DNA of 7,537 nt from Chitinophagaceae bacterium. GTDB lineage: Bacteria; Bacteroidota; Bacteroidia; Chitinophagales; Chitinophagaceae. The position numbers were made by a program, and so were the translations under genes. The stretch lies in contig CANKNL010000150.1 in NCBI GenBank assembly GCA_947483345.1, positions 1-7,537 on the forward strand, written 5' to 3'. The notes beneath the pieces were generated by a model. The model did not search any database. It was not told the origin of the DNA and saw nothing but the letters and a program-made list of their open reading frames with translations. Of this stretch, positions 1 to 6,295 are shown piece by piece (positions within the stretch are counted from its first letter, which is position 1; each line of letters starts with the position of its first letter).

Positions 1-770
1 CCAGTGAGGTTGAATGGATAATCCACATTTAAATGTATCCAGAACAATGGGGCTTCTCCAAAAGGATATAACTCTTTATAAAAATTCTGATAATCTTCAT
101 CGGTTAATTCTGAGGGTTTTTTTGTCCAGGCCGGGGCTGGATTATTAATTTGTTTATCCTCGAAAAAAATGGGGATAGGCAAAAAGCGGCAGAATTTTTC
201 CAGTACTGTACTAATCCTTGAAGGCTCGAGGAATTCTTCACTTTCGGCATTCAGATGCAAAACAATATCAGTGCCCCGATTTTCTTTCTCCACTTCTTCC
301 AGTGTAAATTCCGGACTGCCATCACATTCCCAGCGAACAGCCTGGCTACCTTCTTTAAAACTTTTAGATAATACTTCTACCTTTTCACTCACCATAAAAG
401 AACTGTAAAAGCCCAATCCAAAATGACCAATAATATTGGCTTCATTCTGACCCTTGTATTTTTCTAAAAACTCTTCTGCACCGCTAAAAGCCACCTGGTT
501 CAGGTATTTATCAATTTCTTCTTCCGTCATGCCAATTCCGGTGTCAGATATGGTCAATGTCTTTTTCTCCTTATCAATTTTAATATCAATCCTCAAATCA
601 CCCAGTTCGCCCTTGGCTTCGCCAATAGATGAAAGTGTTTTCAGTTTCTGGTTGGCATCAACCGCATTACTTACCAGCTCACGGATAAAAATGTCATGTT
701 CACTGTATAAAAATTTCTTAATAATGGGGAAAATATTCTCCGTTTGTACGCGTATACTGCCTTTTTGCAT
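1..770 (-). CDS. htpG: Molecular chaperone HtpG (bacterial Hsp90), N-terminal part, cut by the window edge
   Basis: This encodes the ATP-dependent cytosolic chaperone HtpG, a homodimer that remodels client proteins with the DnaK system. The visible 256 codons cover the whole N-terminal GHKL ATPase domain and the start of the middle domain; roughly 350 residues of a typical protein lie off the left edge. Seen in the sequence: the first ATP helix RELVSNAVDA (about residues 30-39, catalytic-type Glu31 and Mg-coordinating Asn35), the Bergerat motif DTGIGM (76-81), the lid and GHFGLGFYSSF (about 115-125), and GTDIVLHL closing the nucleotide pocket. The middle domain begins around PIPIFFEDK and reaches the Bacteroidota-typical FWIHLNVDYPFNLT, where the window ends. 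The ATG at 770 is chosen because an in-frame TAG lies at 777-779, only two codons upstream. All key ATPase residues are present, so the gene looks intact. It is separated from the upstream gene by a terminator and has its own upstream region with a possible sigma-54 promoter. Confidence 0.97.
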   Translation of the reverse strand, partial: MQKGSIRVQTENIFPIIKKFLYSEHDIFIRELVSNAVDANQKLKTLSSIGEAKGELGDLRIDIKIDKEKKTLTISDTGIGMTEEEIDKYLNQVAFSGAEEFLEKYKGQNEANIIGHFGLGFYSSFMVSEKVEVLSKSFKEGSQAVRWECDGSPEFTLEEVEKENRGTDIVLHLNAESEEFLEPSRISTVLEKFCRFLPIPIFFEDKQINNPAPAWTKKPSELTDEDYQNFYKELYPFGEAPLFWIHLNVDYPFNLT

Positions 771-794
771 GTTTTTCTAGTTTGATTGCAAGTA

Positions 795-810
795 TGCAAA
801 CATGGTACCA
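795..810 (-). promoter_or_regulatory. Candidate sigma-54 (RpoN, -24/-12) promoter of htpG
   Basis: On the minus strand the 16-mer TGGTACCATGTTTGCA matches the sigma-54 consensus TGGCAC-R-N4-TTGCW with exactly the right spacing: GG at 809-808 and GC at 797-796. It differs at two positions, a T for C in the -24 block and a C for the purine that follows. The predicted start of transcription would fall near 785, giving a short leader of about 15 nt before the htpG ATG at 770. No good Bacteroidota -7/-33 pair (TAnnTTTG and TTTG) fits better in this gap; the nearest is CATGTTTG inside the same element, so a diverged housekeeping -7 box is the main alternative. The match and position are seen; its use as a promoter is inferred. 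Confidence 0.45.
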
Positions 811-820
811 ATTGGCAATA

Positions 821-829
821 GCTGTCAGC
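821..829. promoter_or_regulatory. Small palindrome upstream of htpG, possible regulator-binding site
   Basis: GCTG-T-CAGC is a perfect 4+1+4 inverted repeat about 40 bp upstream of the predicted htpG transcription start. It is flanked by two direct copies of TGGCA (813-817 and 831-835, plus-strand reading) set 18 bp apart, and an 8-bp palindrome CCAATTGG sits at 808-815. The arrangement resembles an operator, but enhancer sites for sigma-54 usually lie further upstream. A chance palindrome of this size is possible. Confidence 0.25.
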
Positions 830-878
830 ATGGCATTTTTGCATGACTTCAAATAAATTTTTGAGATTTATTTTATCT

Positions 879-915
879 AAAAAAAACAGAGCCTCCAAAA
901 AAAGGAGGCTCTGTT
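879..915 (-). terminator. Rho-independent terminator of the giant surface-protein gene
   Basis: A perfect 12-bp inverted repeat pairs 885-896 with 904-915. The core is CAGAGCCTCC against GGAGGCTCTG, with a 7-nt loop. Read on the minus strand, the stem is followed directly by a run of U residues (879-884, continuing the two A-U pairs at the stem base). It lies 22 nt after the stop codon of the giant gene. There is no comparable U run on the plus-strand side, so it works in one direction and insulates htpG from read-through. Confidence 0.93.
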
Positions 916-937
916 CTTTAGATTTTTACTTACTCAT

Positions 938-1201
938 TTACCAGATCATGAATGTTTTTTTATCTCTGAAACCAGGACTAACAATTTGCAAACTGTATCT
1001 GCCGATTGCCAAATTACCAGGTACAATAAAATTATCTTCAATAAAATCAACCTGGGTAATAATTGATCTTTGATAAACCAATTGGGTTAAGCTATTAAAT
1101 ATCTGAATTTCGTAGTGGCCTGGCTTAATACCCTTGTAGGTATAATGCAGGTTTCTGCCACGTTGTATCGGATTTGAGTAAATGACAAATCCCGCAGGTA
1201 T
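938..1201 (-). other. C-terminal type IX secretion sorting-like domain (type A family)
   Basis: The last 87 residues begin FVIYSNPIQRGR and run through GHYEIQIFNSLTQLVYQ and IGRYSLQIVS to a KKTFMIW end. This order (Y-x-NP opening, two short strand blocks, G-x-Y-x-L-x-I, then Lys-rich end) is that of the Por-secretion type A sorting domain, which directs cargo through the T9SS and is usually removed on export. The opening is YSNP where YPNP is common. The charged, basic composition contrasts sharply with the repeats. Confidence 0.85.
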
Positions 1202-4200
1202 GCTTGACATGGTAAATGATTTCTCTATACCATAAGCAATTCCACCGTTATTAATAGCCCATGCTTTGTAATAATATTTACCACCCTGTACCAAACCATT
1301 TACTGTAGCGGAGAAATTTGTACTACTTAAATTGGTTGAATTTACTTTAGTACCAAGACCATTTGCCAGTCCGCTGATACCACTATACTCAATACCATAA
1401 GTTAATACAGGACTACATCCAATGTTACTAACCGTAGCATCCAATGTCACTGAATTTGGATTGAGAATAGTTGCATTACCGGTAACAATTGTTGCCACAG
1501 TATTTATGCCACTGCCACCTGCCACTACATTAATGGTTATTGGTGCGCCACCTCCGCCAACAAGTATATTGCCATTATAAGATTGAACTGCAATGGGATT
1601 GAATTTTACATAAATGGTCTGTGTGTATGCCCCGGCAGCATGTACAAGGCTTAGAGAGGCCGTATAAGTACCCCCTGATGTTATAGAAAATGTATACCCA
1701 TTTAAAGGACCAACATTAATATTGGCTGCGGTAACGGCATTGCTGTTTATGATAAATGAATTGGGGCCTGCTGTTGTATTGATACAGTTGGCGCCAAATG
1801 CAGTAAGCGGTGTTGCGGTTAATACAGGGGCTGTGGTTGTAAATAACCCTTGTGAACCATATGTTGTACCACCTGCATTTGTTGCATAAGCATGATAATA
1901 ATAAGTTGTGCTTGGTGCTAAACCTAAAAGATCAGAGCTAAAATTAACGCCGCTTAAATTTGTTGAAGCCACTGTTGTTCCTGTGCCATTTGGAAAGCCG
2001 TTGGTTATGCTAAATTCGATGCCATATGCTGTTATTGCCGTACATCCAATAGCAGGTATTGTACCCGCAACAGTTGCCGTAGTTTGTGTAATGGCAATCG
2101 CAGCAGCACTGGTAACAGTTGGTGCTGTATTAATACCAGAGCCTGTTACAGCCATATTTGCAGTTACAGCACCACTCGCATTAACAGGAATATTACCATT
2201 ATATGATTGAACCAGTGTTGGTGTAAACTTTACAAATATTTGTTGTGAAAAAGTACCACCAGGTTGAGCTAAACTTAATGTCGAGGTGTATGTTCCACCT
2301 GCTGTAATAGCAAAAGTAAAACCTGCCAAAGCACCAACAGTTACATTGGCCGTGGTAAGATTGGTTCCAGTTATTGTACATGCGTTTGGTCCCACCGTTG
2401 TATTAATACAAGTATTACCAAAGCCAGTAAGTATGGATACGTTTATTACCGGTGTAGCCGTAATAAATGATAGCTGTGTTCCATAAGCAGTACCGCCATT
2501 ATTGGTGGCATAAGCATGATAGTAATAAGTGGTTGTTGGAGCAAGTCCTGTTAAATTTGAAGAAAAATTAATACCTGCAAGGTTTGTAGCAGGAACTGGC
2601 GTTCCACTTCCATTTGGAAAACCATTAGTGGTACTGAATTCAATACCATATGCCGTTATAGCAGAGCAACCAATTGCAGGAATAGTACCGGCAAGTGTTG
2701 CAGAAATTGATGTAATAGAACTGGAAGAACCGGTTGTAACCGTTGCCATAGTGTTGATACCTGCACCTGAAGCTGCCACATTAATTGCCGCTGCACCGCC
2801 GCCACTGATTGGAATATTACCATTATAAGATTGAACCAGTGTTGGTGTAAACCTAACAAAGATGTTCTGAATATAGGTACCACCCGTTTGTGTTAAACTT
2901 AACGATGCGGCATAAGTACCCCCGGCAGTTGTAGAAAATGTAAATCCAGTTAAAGGGCCAACGTTAATATTGTTAGTATTAAGTGCCGAGCCATTTATGC
3001 TGAATGAGTTAGGGCCTGCAATCGTATTGATACAAATATTACCAAAGTCGGTTAAGGCAGTAGCACTTAATGTTGGGGTCAGGGCCTGCGTTGTAAATGT
3101 TTGCTCATTACCATATCCAGTACCACCTGCATTAGTTGCATAAGCATGATAATAGTAAATGGTATTTGGTGTTAACCCGGAAATATTTGAGGAAAAACTG
3201 ATACCACTCAGATTAATTGATGCAACTGGTGTTCCGCTGCCATTTGGAAACCCCGGAGTTGTACTATATTCAACCCCATAAGCGGTTACAGCAGTACAAC
3301 CATTTGACGGAATTGTACCCGCTAAAGTTGCGGTTACAGTTGTTATGAGGGTTGCTGCACCTGTAGTAACAGTTGGTATTGTATTTACACCTGCCCCTGT
3401 AACTGGCGCATTTATGGTAACCGCACCACCACCACCAACTGCCACATTACCATTATAAGATTGCACAAGTGTTGGATTAAACTGCACAAAAATCTGTTGC
3501 GTGTATGCACCACCGGCTTGTGCCAGGCTTAATGAAGCCGTATAGGTACCCCCAACTGTTGTAGAATAGGTAAAGCCTGATAAAGCACCAATGGTTACAT
3601 TAGCCGATGTTAGATTATTACCCGTAATGGTAAAGGTATTAGGGCCTGCAGTTGTATTGATACAAACATTACCAAAACCTGCTAAGGCAGAGACCAATAA
3701 AGTTGGTGCAGCAACTGTTACGAATGATTGCTGTGAACCATATCCTATACCACCAGCATTGGTAGCATAAGCATGGTAATAATAAGTTGTGTTTTGAACC
3801 AAGCCCGTCACATCAGATGAAAAATTTAAACCACTCAGGTTAGTTGATGCCACTGGAGTACCAGAACCATTTGGAAACCCATTGGCAGTACTGTACTCAA
3901 CACCATAAGCCGTTACTGCAGTACAACCATTTGCGGGAATGCTGCCAGCTAAAGTTGCTGTTGTTGTCGTTATTAAACTGGCAGCCCCTGTTGTAACGGT
4001 TGGTAAGGTATTAACTCCTGCACCCGATGCAGCCACATTTATTGACGCTGCTCCGCCGCCACCAACTGCCATATTACCATTGTATGACTGCACGGCTGTA
4101 GGTGTAAACTGAACAAATATTTCTTGCGAGTATGCCCCACCGGTTTGTGTTAAATTTAAACTTGTTGTATACGTGCCGCCAACAGTTGTTGAATAAGTAT

Positions 4201-6202
4201 ACCCGGTTAACGCAGCAACGGTTATATTGGCTGTTGTAAGATCGGTTCCGGTTATGGTAAATGAATTTGGACCAGCCATTGTATTTAAACAAATATTGCC
4301 AAATACGGCAAGCGTGGTAGCTGTTAAAACAGGAGAAGCAAAGCTGCAAATATTAGCTGCAGTTACACTGTTTCTTGGAGCAACTGGCAATACCTCAAAA
4401 TCATTGCTGTTATTATTTGAATCAGTACAGCCGGCTGTTTTTCTGAAAATAGCTTTAGTGTTATCAATGCCTGTAGGATTATAAGGAGCACTTTCAGAAC
4501 AGGTTGCTGTAGTACCAAAACCTAATACATCTTGTACTGATGCCGTGTTACAGGCAGTTATACCATTTAATGCAACAGCATCATTAACCAAGGCTACTTT
4601 ACCTGCAGACCCACTCATATTTATAGTAGCTACTGTTAAATCCGGCGTTGGCAAAGCCACACCAACAGCACCACCTACTGCTAACCCGATCAAATAATAT
4701 TTACCAGGTGCAATAATAGTAGCCGCAGGAATAGCTGCTACCGACCAGTTACCCGGGGTTGTAGGTCCGGTGGCTGATGCATATTGTACACTCCATCCAC
4801 TGATGTCAACAGGGGCTGCACTTCTGTTAAATAATTCAACAAAATCCTGGGTATAAGTAGCTGACGCATTGCCACCACCACCATACACCTGACTGATAGC
4901 CATTCCTGGAATGGGCGTAGCCAAATTTGTTATAAAAGAATCTATATTACTATATCCTGTTCCGCCAGCATTTGTAGCATATGCATGATAATAATACTTG
5001 GTAGCTACAGTAAGTCCTGTAAGATTAGATGAAAATAGACCACCGCTGAGATTGGTTGAAGCGACTGCTGTTCCAGACCCATTAGGAAAACCAAAAAGAG
5101 TACTCCACTCAATACCATAATCCGTAACAGCTGTACAACCTGTTGAAGTGATTGTACCTGCCACGGTAGCCGAAACCTGTGTTATTACTGATGCCCCACT
5201 TGATATTAATGTTGGTACAATTGTACCCGTGCCAGATGCAGCTACATTAATGGTTGTTGCCCCTCCACCACCTACAGGTATATTCCCATTATAAGACTGA
5301 ACAGCAGCAGGTGTAAACTTTACAAATATTTGTTGCGAATAGGCGCCTCCAGGTTGAGTTAAACTTAAAGAAGCAGAATAAGAACCCCCAGCTGTTGTTG
5401 AATATGTATACCCTGCCAAAACCCCAACAGTTACATTTGCAGTGGTAAGTGTAGTGCCAGTTATGGTAAATGAATTAGGGCCAACAGTTGTGTTTACGCA
5501 AATATTGCCAAAAGCAGTTAGCGTGGAAGCAGATAAATTAGGAGCTGCTGCACCACACAGATTTATAGTTGACGTACTATTTCTTGGAACCGGCGCTGTA
5601 ACAACATTAAAATCGAGGTTATTATTATCAGTATCTGTACAGCCCAATGTTTTTCTAACAGCACCCTGAGTGGATGTAAGGGCAACCCCATTATTAACCG
5701 AAGCACCCCCTTCTGCATTAGCCGTTGCACCCCAAGCCACCAGATCAATAATCGCTGCATTTGGCAATGAACAGGGTGCTGCAGTGGACCCACAACCTAA
5801 TGCGGTTGCCTGGTTAGCCAAAGCTACTTTTCCGTTCGTTCCACTCATTGTCAGATTACCTGTTATGATATCTGGTGTTACAGGAAATGCAGCACCGGCA
5901 GTACCTGTAGGCCCACATTGTATTAATAAATATCCGCCTGCAGGAATTGAAGTTCCGGCTACAAAAGCATAAAGATTGGCAGCTGTTGACGCGAATAGAC
6001 CGGTTGACGATCCATATTGGATTGAAAACCCGGTAAGAAGCTGCGGCACATTACTAATATTATGCAGTTCAACATAGTCGAATAAATAGGTTCCGGTAGA
6101 ACCACCACCACCGCCATAAGCCTGGCTTATCACAATAGTGCTAGACTGAGAAAATGAATTTATTGATACCAGGATCAATAAAATTGTAATTATTTTTTTC
6201 AT
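938..6202 (-). CDS. Giant modular secreted surface protein: two lamin-tail domains, six Ig-like/FN3-like modules, T9SS-type C-terminal sorting domain
   Basis: This 1754-residue protein has a signal peptide (1-18), lamin-tail domain 1 (about 22-217), module 1 (221-428), lamin-tail domain 2 (about 430-618), modules 2-6 in tandem (623-1667) and a C-terminal sorting-like domain (about 1668-1754). Each ~205-residue module joins an Ig-like half (FGN-x-C, GPNSFTITG, GGxYxxSLxL, IFVxFxP, VQSYNGN) to an FN3-like half (GC-x-A-x-TAYG, GFPNGSGT, YYYHAYATNAGG). No enzyme motif is visible. Proteins of this build in Bacteroidota are exported by type IX secretion and held on or released from the outer surface, so adhesion, matrix or gliding-associated roles are plausible; the ligand is unknown. 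The repeats are Thr/Gly/Ala/Asn/Ser-rich and nearly lack Lys and Arg, unlike the basic C-terminus. The ATG at 6202 is preceded by an A-rich leader and opens straight into the signal peptide. The gene starts 93 bp after the DUF5689 gene and ends at a strong terminator. Domain names rest on remembered family patterns; the repeat structure is seen directly. Confidence 0.95.
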   Translation of the reverse strand: MKKIITILLILVSINSFSQSSTIVISQAYGGGGGSTGTYLFDYVELHNISNVPQLLTGFSIQYGSSTGLFASTAANLYAFVAGTSIPAGGYLLIQCGPTGTAGAAFPVTPDIITGNLTMSGTNGKVALANQATALGCGSTAAPCSLPNAAIIDLVAWGATANAEGGASVNNGVALTSTQGAVRKTLGCTDTDNNNLDFNVVTAPVPRNSTSTINLCGAAAPNLSASTLTAFGNICVNTTVGPNSFTITGTTLTTANVTVGVLAGYTYSTTAGGSYSASLSLTQPGGAYSQQIFVKFTPAAVQSYNGNIPVGGGGATTINVAASGTGTIVPTLISSGASVITQVSATVAGTITSTGCTAVTDYGIEWSTLFGFPNGSGTAVASTNLSGGLFSSNLTGLTVATKYYYHAYATNAGGTGYSNIDSFITNLATPIPGMAISQVYGGGGNASATYTQDFVELFNRSAAPVDISGWSVQYASATGPTTPGNWSVAAIPAATIIAPGKYYLIGLAVGGAVGVALPTPDLTVATINMSGSAGKVALVNDAVALNGITACNTASVQDVLGFGTTATCSESAPYNPTGIDNTKAIFRKTAGCTDSNNNSNDFEVLPVAPRNSVTAANICSFASPVLTATTLAVFGNICLNTMAGPNSFTITGTDLTTANITVAALTGYTYSTTVGGTYTTSLNLTQTGGAYSQEIFVQFTPTAVQSYNGNMAVGGGGAASINVAASGAGVNTLPTVTTGAASLITTTTATLAGSIPANGCTAVTAYGVEYSTANGFPNGSGTPVASTNLSGLNFSSDVTGLVQNTTYYYHAYATNAGGIGYGSQQSFVTVAAPTLLVSALAGFGNVCINTTAGPNTFTITGNNLTSANVTIGALSGFTYSTTVGGTYTASLSLAQAGGAYTQQIFVQFNPTLVQSYNGNVAVGGGGAVTINAPVTGAGVNTIPTVTTGAATLITTVTATLAGTIPSNGCTAVTAYGVEYSTTPGFPNGSGTPVASINLSGISFSSNISGLTPNTIYYYHAYATNAGGTGYGNEQTFTTQALTPTLSATALTDFGNICINTIAGPNSFSINGSALNTNNINVGPLTGFTFSTTAGGTYAASLSLTQTGGTYIQNIFVRFTPTLVQSYNGNIPISGGGAAAINVAASGAGINTMATVTTGSSSSITSISATLAGTIPAIGCSAITAYGIEFSTTNGFPNGSGTPVPATNLAGINFSSNLTGLAPTTTYYYHAYATNNGGTAYGTQLSFITATPVINVSILTGFGNTCINTTVGPNACTITGTNLTTANVTVGALAGFTFAITAGGTYTSTLSLAQPGGTFSQQIFVKFTPTLVQSYNGNIPVNASGAVTANMAVTGSGINTAPTVTSAAAIAITQTTATVAGTIPAIGCTAITAYGIEFSITNGFPNGTGTTVASTNLSGVNFSSDLLGLAPSTTYYYHAYATNAGGTTYGSQGLFTTTAPVLTATPLTAFGANCINTTAGPNSFIINSNAVTAANINVGPLNGYTFSITSGGTYTASLSLVHAAGAYTQTIYVKFNPIAVQSYNGNILVGGGGAPITINVVAGGSGINTVATIVTGNATILNPNSVTLDATVSNIGCSPVLTYGIEYSGISGLANGLGTKVNSTNLSSTNFSATVNGLVQGGKYYYKAWAINNGGIAYGIEKSFTMSSIPAGFVIYSNPIQRGRNLHYTYKGIKPGHYEIQIFNSLTQLVYQRSIITQVDFIEDNFIVPGNLAIGRYSLQIVSPGFRDKKTFMIW
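1202..1828 (-). repeat. Module 6 (Ig-like + FN3-like), the diverged last copy, residues 1459-1667
   Basis: The Ig half is recognisable (FGANCINT, GPNSFIIN, IYVKFNP, VQSYNGN, VGGGGA). The FN3 half is the most diverged of the set: GLANGLGT replaces GFPNGSGT and YYYKAWAINNGG replaces YYYHAYATNAGG. Both module cysteines (FGANC and IGCS) remain. Its place next to the sorting domain suggests it is an older terminal copy or a cap. Confidence 0.9.
1829..2452 (-). repeat. Module 5 (Ig-like + FN3-like), residues 1251-1458
   Basis: Same layout as module 4, with Lys1325 in IFVKFTP. It has two local oddities: a third cysteine at 1275, where GPNACTITG replaces GPNSFTITG, and loss of the glycine-rich turn (VNASGAV in place of VGGGGA). 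The FN3 half keeps IGCTAITAYGIEF, GFPNGTGT and YYYHAYATNAGG. Confidence 0.92.
2453..3076 (-). repeat. Module 4 (Ig-like + FN3-like), residues 1043-1250
   Basis: Carries both conserved cysteines (FGNIC and IGCSA), Arg1117 in IFVRFTP, and GFPNGSGTPV and YYYHAYATNNGG in the FN3 half. The glycine-rich turn is ISGGGA rather than VGGGGA. It shares a 42-base block with module 5 (2811-2852 against 2187-2228) with one mismatch, offset by exactly 624 bases. Confidence 0.92.
3077..3706 (-). repeat. Module 3 (Ig-like + FN3-like), residues 833-1042
   Basis: Very close to module 2 at the protein level (NGCTAVTAYGVEYST, GFPNGSGTPVAS and YYYHAYATNAGG are shared), while the DNA differs mostly by silent changes in these blocks. 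It has Gln in IFVQFNP, only two acidic residues and no Lys or Arg. Confidence 0.92.
3707..4336 (-). repeat. Module 2 (Ig-like + FN3-like), residues 623-832
   Basis: First of the five tandem modules. It has FGNICLNT, GPNSFTITG, IFVQFTP and VQSYNGN in the Ig half and NGCTAVTAYGVEYST, GFPNGSGTPV and YYYHAYATNAGG in the FN3 half. The usual basic residue in IFVxF is Gln here. The copy contains four acidic residues and no Lys or Arg. Confidence 0.92.
4349..4915 (-). other. Lamin-tail domain 2 of the giant protein
   Basis: Residues 430-618 repeat the lamin-tail pattern: MAISQVYGGGGN, DFVELFNRS, ISGWSVQYASATG, PGKYYLIG, MSGSAGKVALVN, and a closing GCTDSNNNSNDF followed by PRNS. The match to domain 1 at both ends, including the Asp/Asn-rich tail and the PRNS exit, shows that the two arose by duplication. 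It has four cysteines (551, 568, 592, 619), with only the last two clearly matching domain 1. Confidence 0.87.
4919..5542 (-). repeat. Module 1 (Ig-like + FN3-like), residues 221-428
   Basis: First copy of the ~205-residue module, separated from the other five by the second lamin-tail domain. It carries the two conserved cysteines (235 in FGNIC and 356 in GCTA). It differs from the inner copies at the FN3 half: YGIEWSTLFGFPNG replaces the usual YGVEYST-x-x-GFPNG, and TKYYYHAYATN is kept. The Ig half has Lys at the IFVKFTP position. Confidence 0.9.
5552..6139 (-). other. Lamin-tail domain 1 of the giant protein
   Basis: Residues 22-217 begin TIVISQAYGGGGG and continue through DYVELHNIS, a GFSIQYGSSTG strand and AGGYLLIQCG, then SGTNGKVALAN. 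This is the order of strands in bacterial lamin-tail (LTD) Ig-fold domains. It closes with an Asp/Asn-rich block, GCTDTDNNNLDF, then PRNST. It carries five cysteines (96, 137, 144, 188, 216). In other bacterial proteins LTDs accompany surface nucleases or phosphatases; no such enzyme is present here. Confidence 0.85.
6146..6202 (-). other. Sec signal peptide of the giant protein, 'Q-rule' type
   Basis: Residues 1-18 show two lysines after Met1, a hydrophobic core (IITILLILV) and a polar SINSFS end, followed by Gln19. Bacteroidota exported proteins very often have Gln at the first mature position, where it can be cyclised to pyroglutamate. Cleavage after Ser18 fits that pattern. There is no lipobox cysteine, so this is a signal peptidase I substrate rather than a lipoprotein. 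Confidence 0.88.
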
Positions 6203-6295
6203 AAATTTATTTTTGTAACTCTTTAAATCAACAAAGAATTATACAATTTCTATAATGAGACAGTACGGCTTTTTCATGATTTTTAAATATAAAAA
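6203..6295 (-). other. Short intergenic leader between the DUF5689 gene and the giant gene
   Basis: This 93-bp AT-rich gap holds the translation leader of the giant gene: an A-rich tract lies just upstream of the ATG and no purine-rich Shine-Dalgarno is present, which is usual for Bacteroidota. A TATAAT hexamer occurs on the minus strand at 6243-6238 but without a matching upstream element, and no clean TAnnTTTG box is seen. No GC-rich hairpin with a U run is present, so co-transcription with the upstream gene is likely. Confidence 0.5.

Noticed and set aside
169..780. Plus-strand open frames across the htpG region and a minus-strand frame at 671-898
   Set aside because: The htpG frame shows clear conserved ATPase motifs throughout; these frames are antisense or out-of-frame shadows.
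831..844. Plus-strand TGGCA...TTGCAT as a second sigma-54 promoter
   Set aside because: GG and GC are three bases too close for a -24/-12 element, and no plus-strand gene follows.
843..1073. Plus-strand 76-codon frame over the terminator
   Set aside because: It spans the hairpin and then runs antisense to the sorting domain; it has no sign of being a gene.
1908..2828. A series of plus-strand open frames (1908-2210, 2286-2486, 2529-2828; similar at 4227-4484 and 5442-5972)
   Set aside because: They lie antisense to the module repeats and recur at matching places in different copies because the repeats share codons. None has a ribosome-binding context or a recognisable product, so they are shadows.
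1202..4336. Regular repeats as a CRISPR array or satellite DNA
   Set aside because: The period is about 625 bases, the repeats are in frame within one long gene and encode folded modules, with no short identical repeats or unique spacers.
6261..6295. Terminator after the DUF5689 gene
   Set aside because: The AT-only pairing near 6281-6296 is weak and there is no GC-rich stem followed by a U run.
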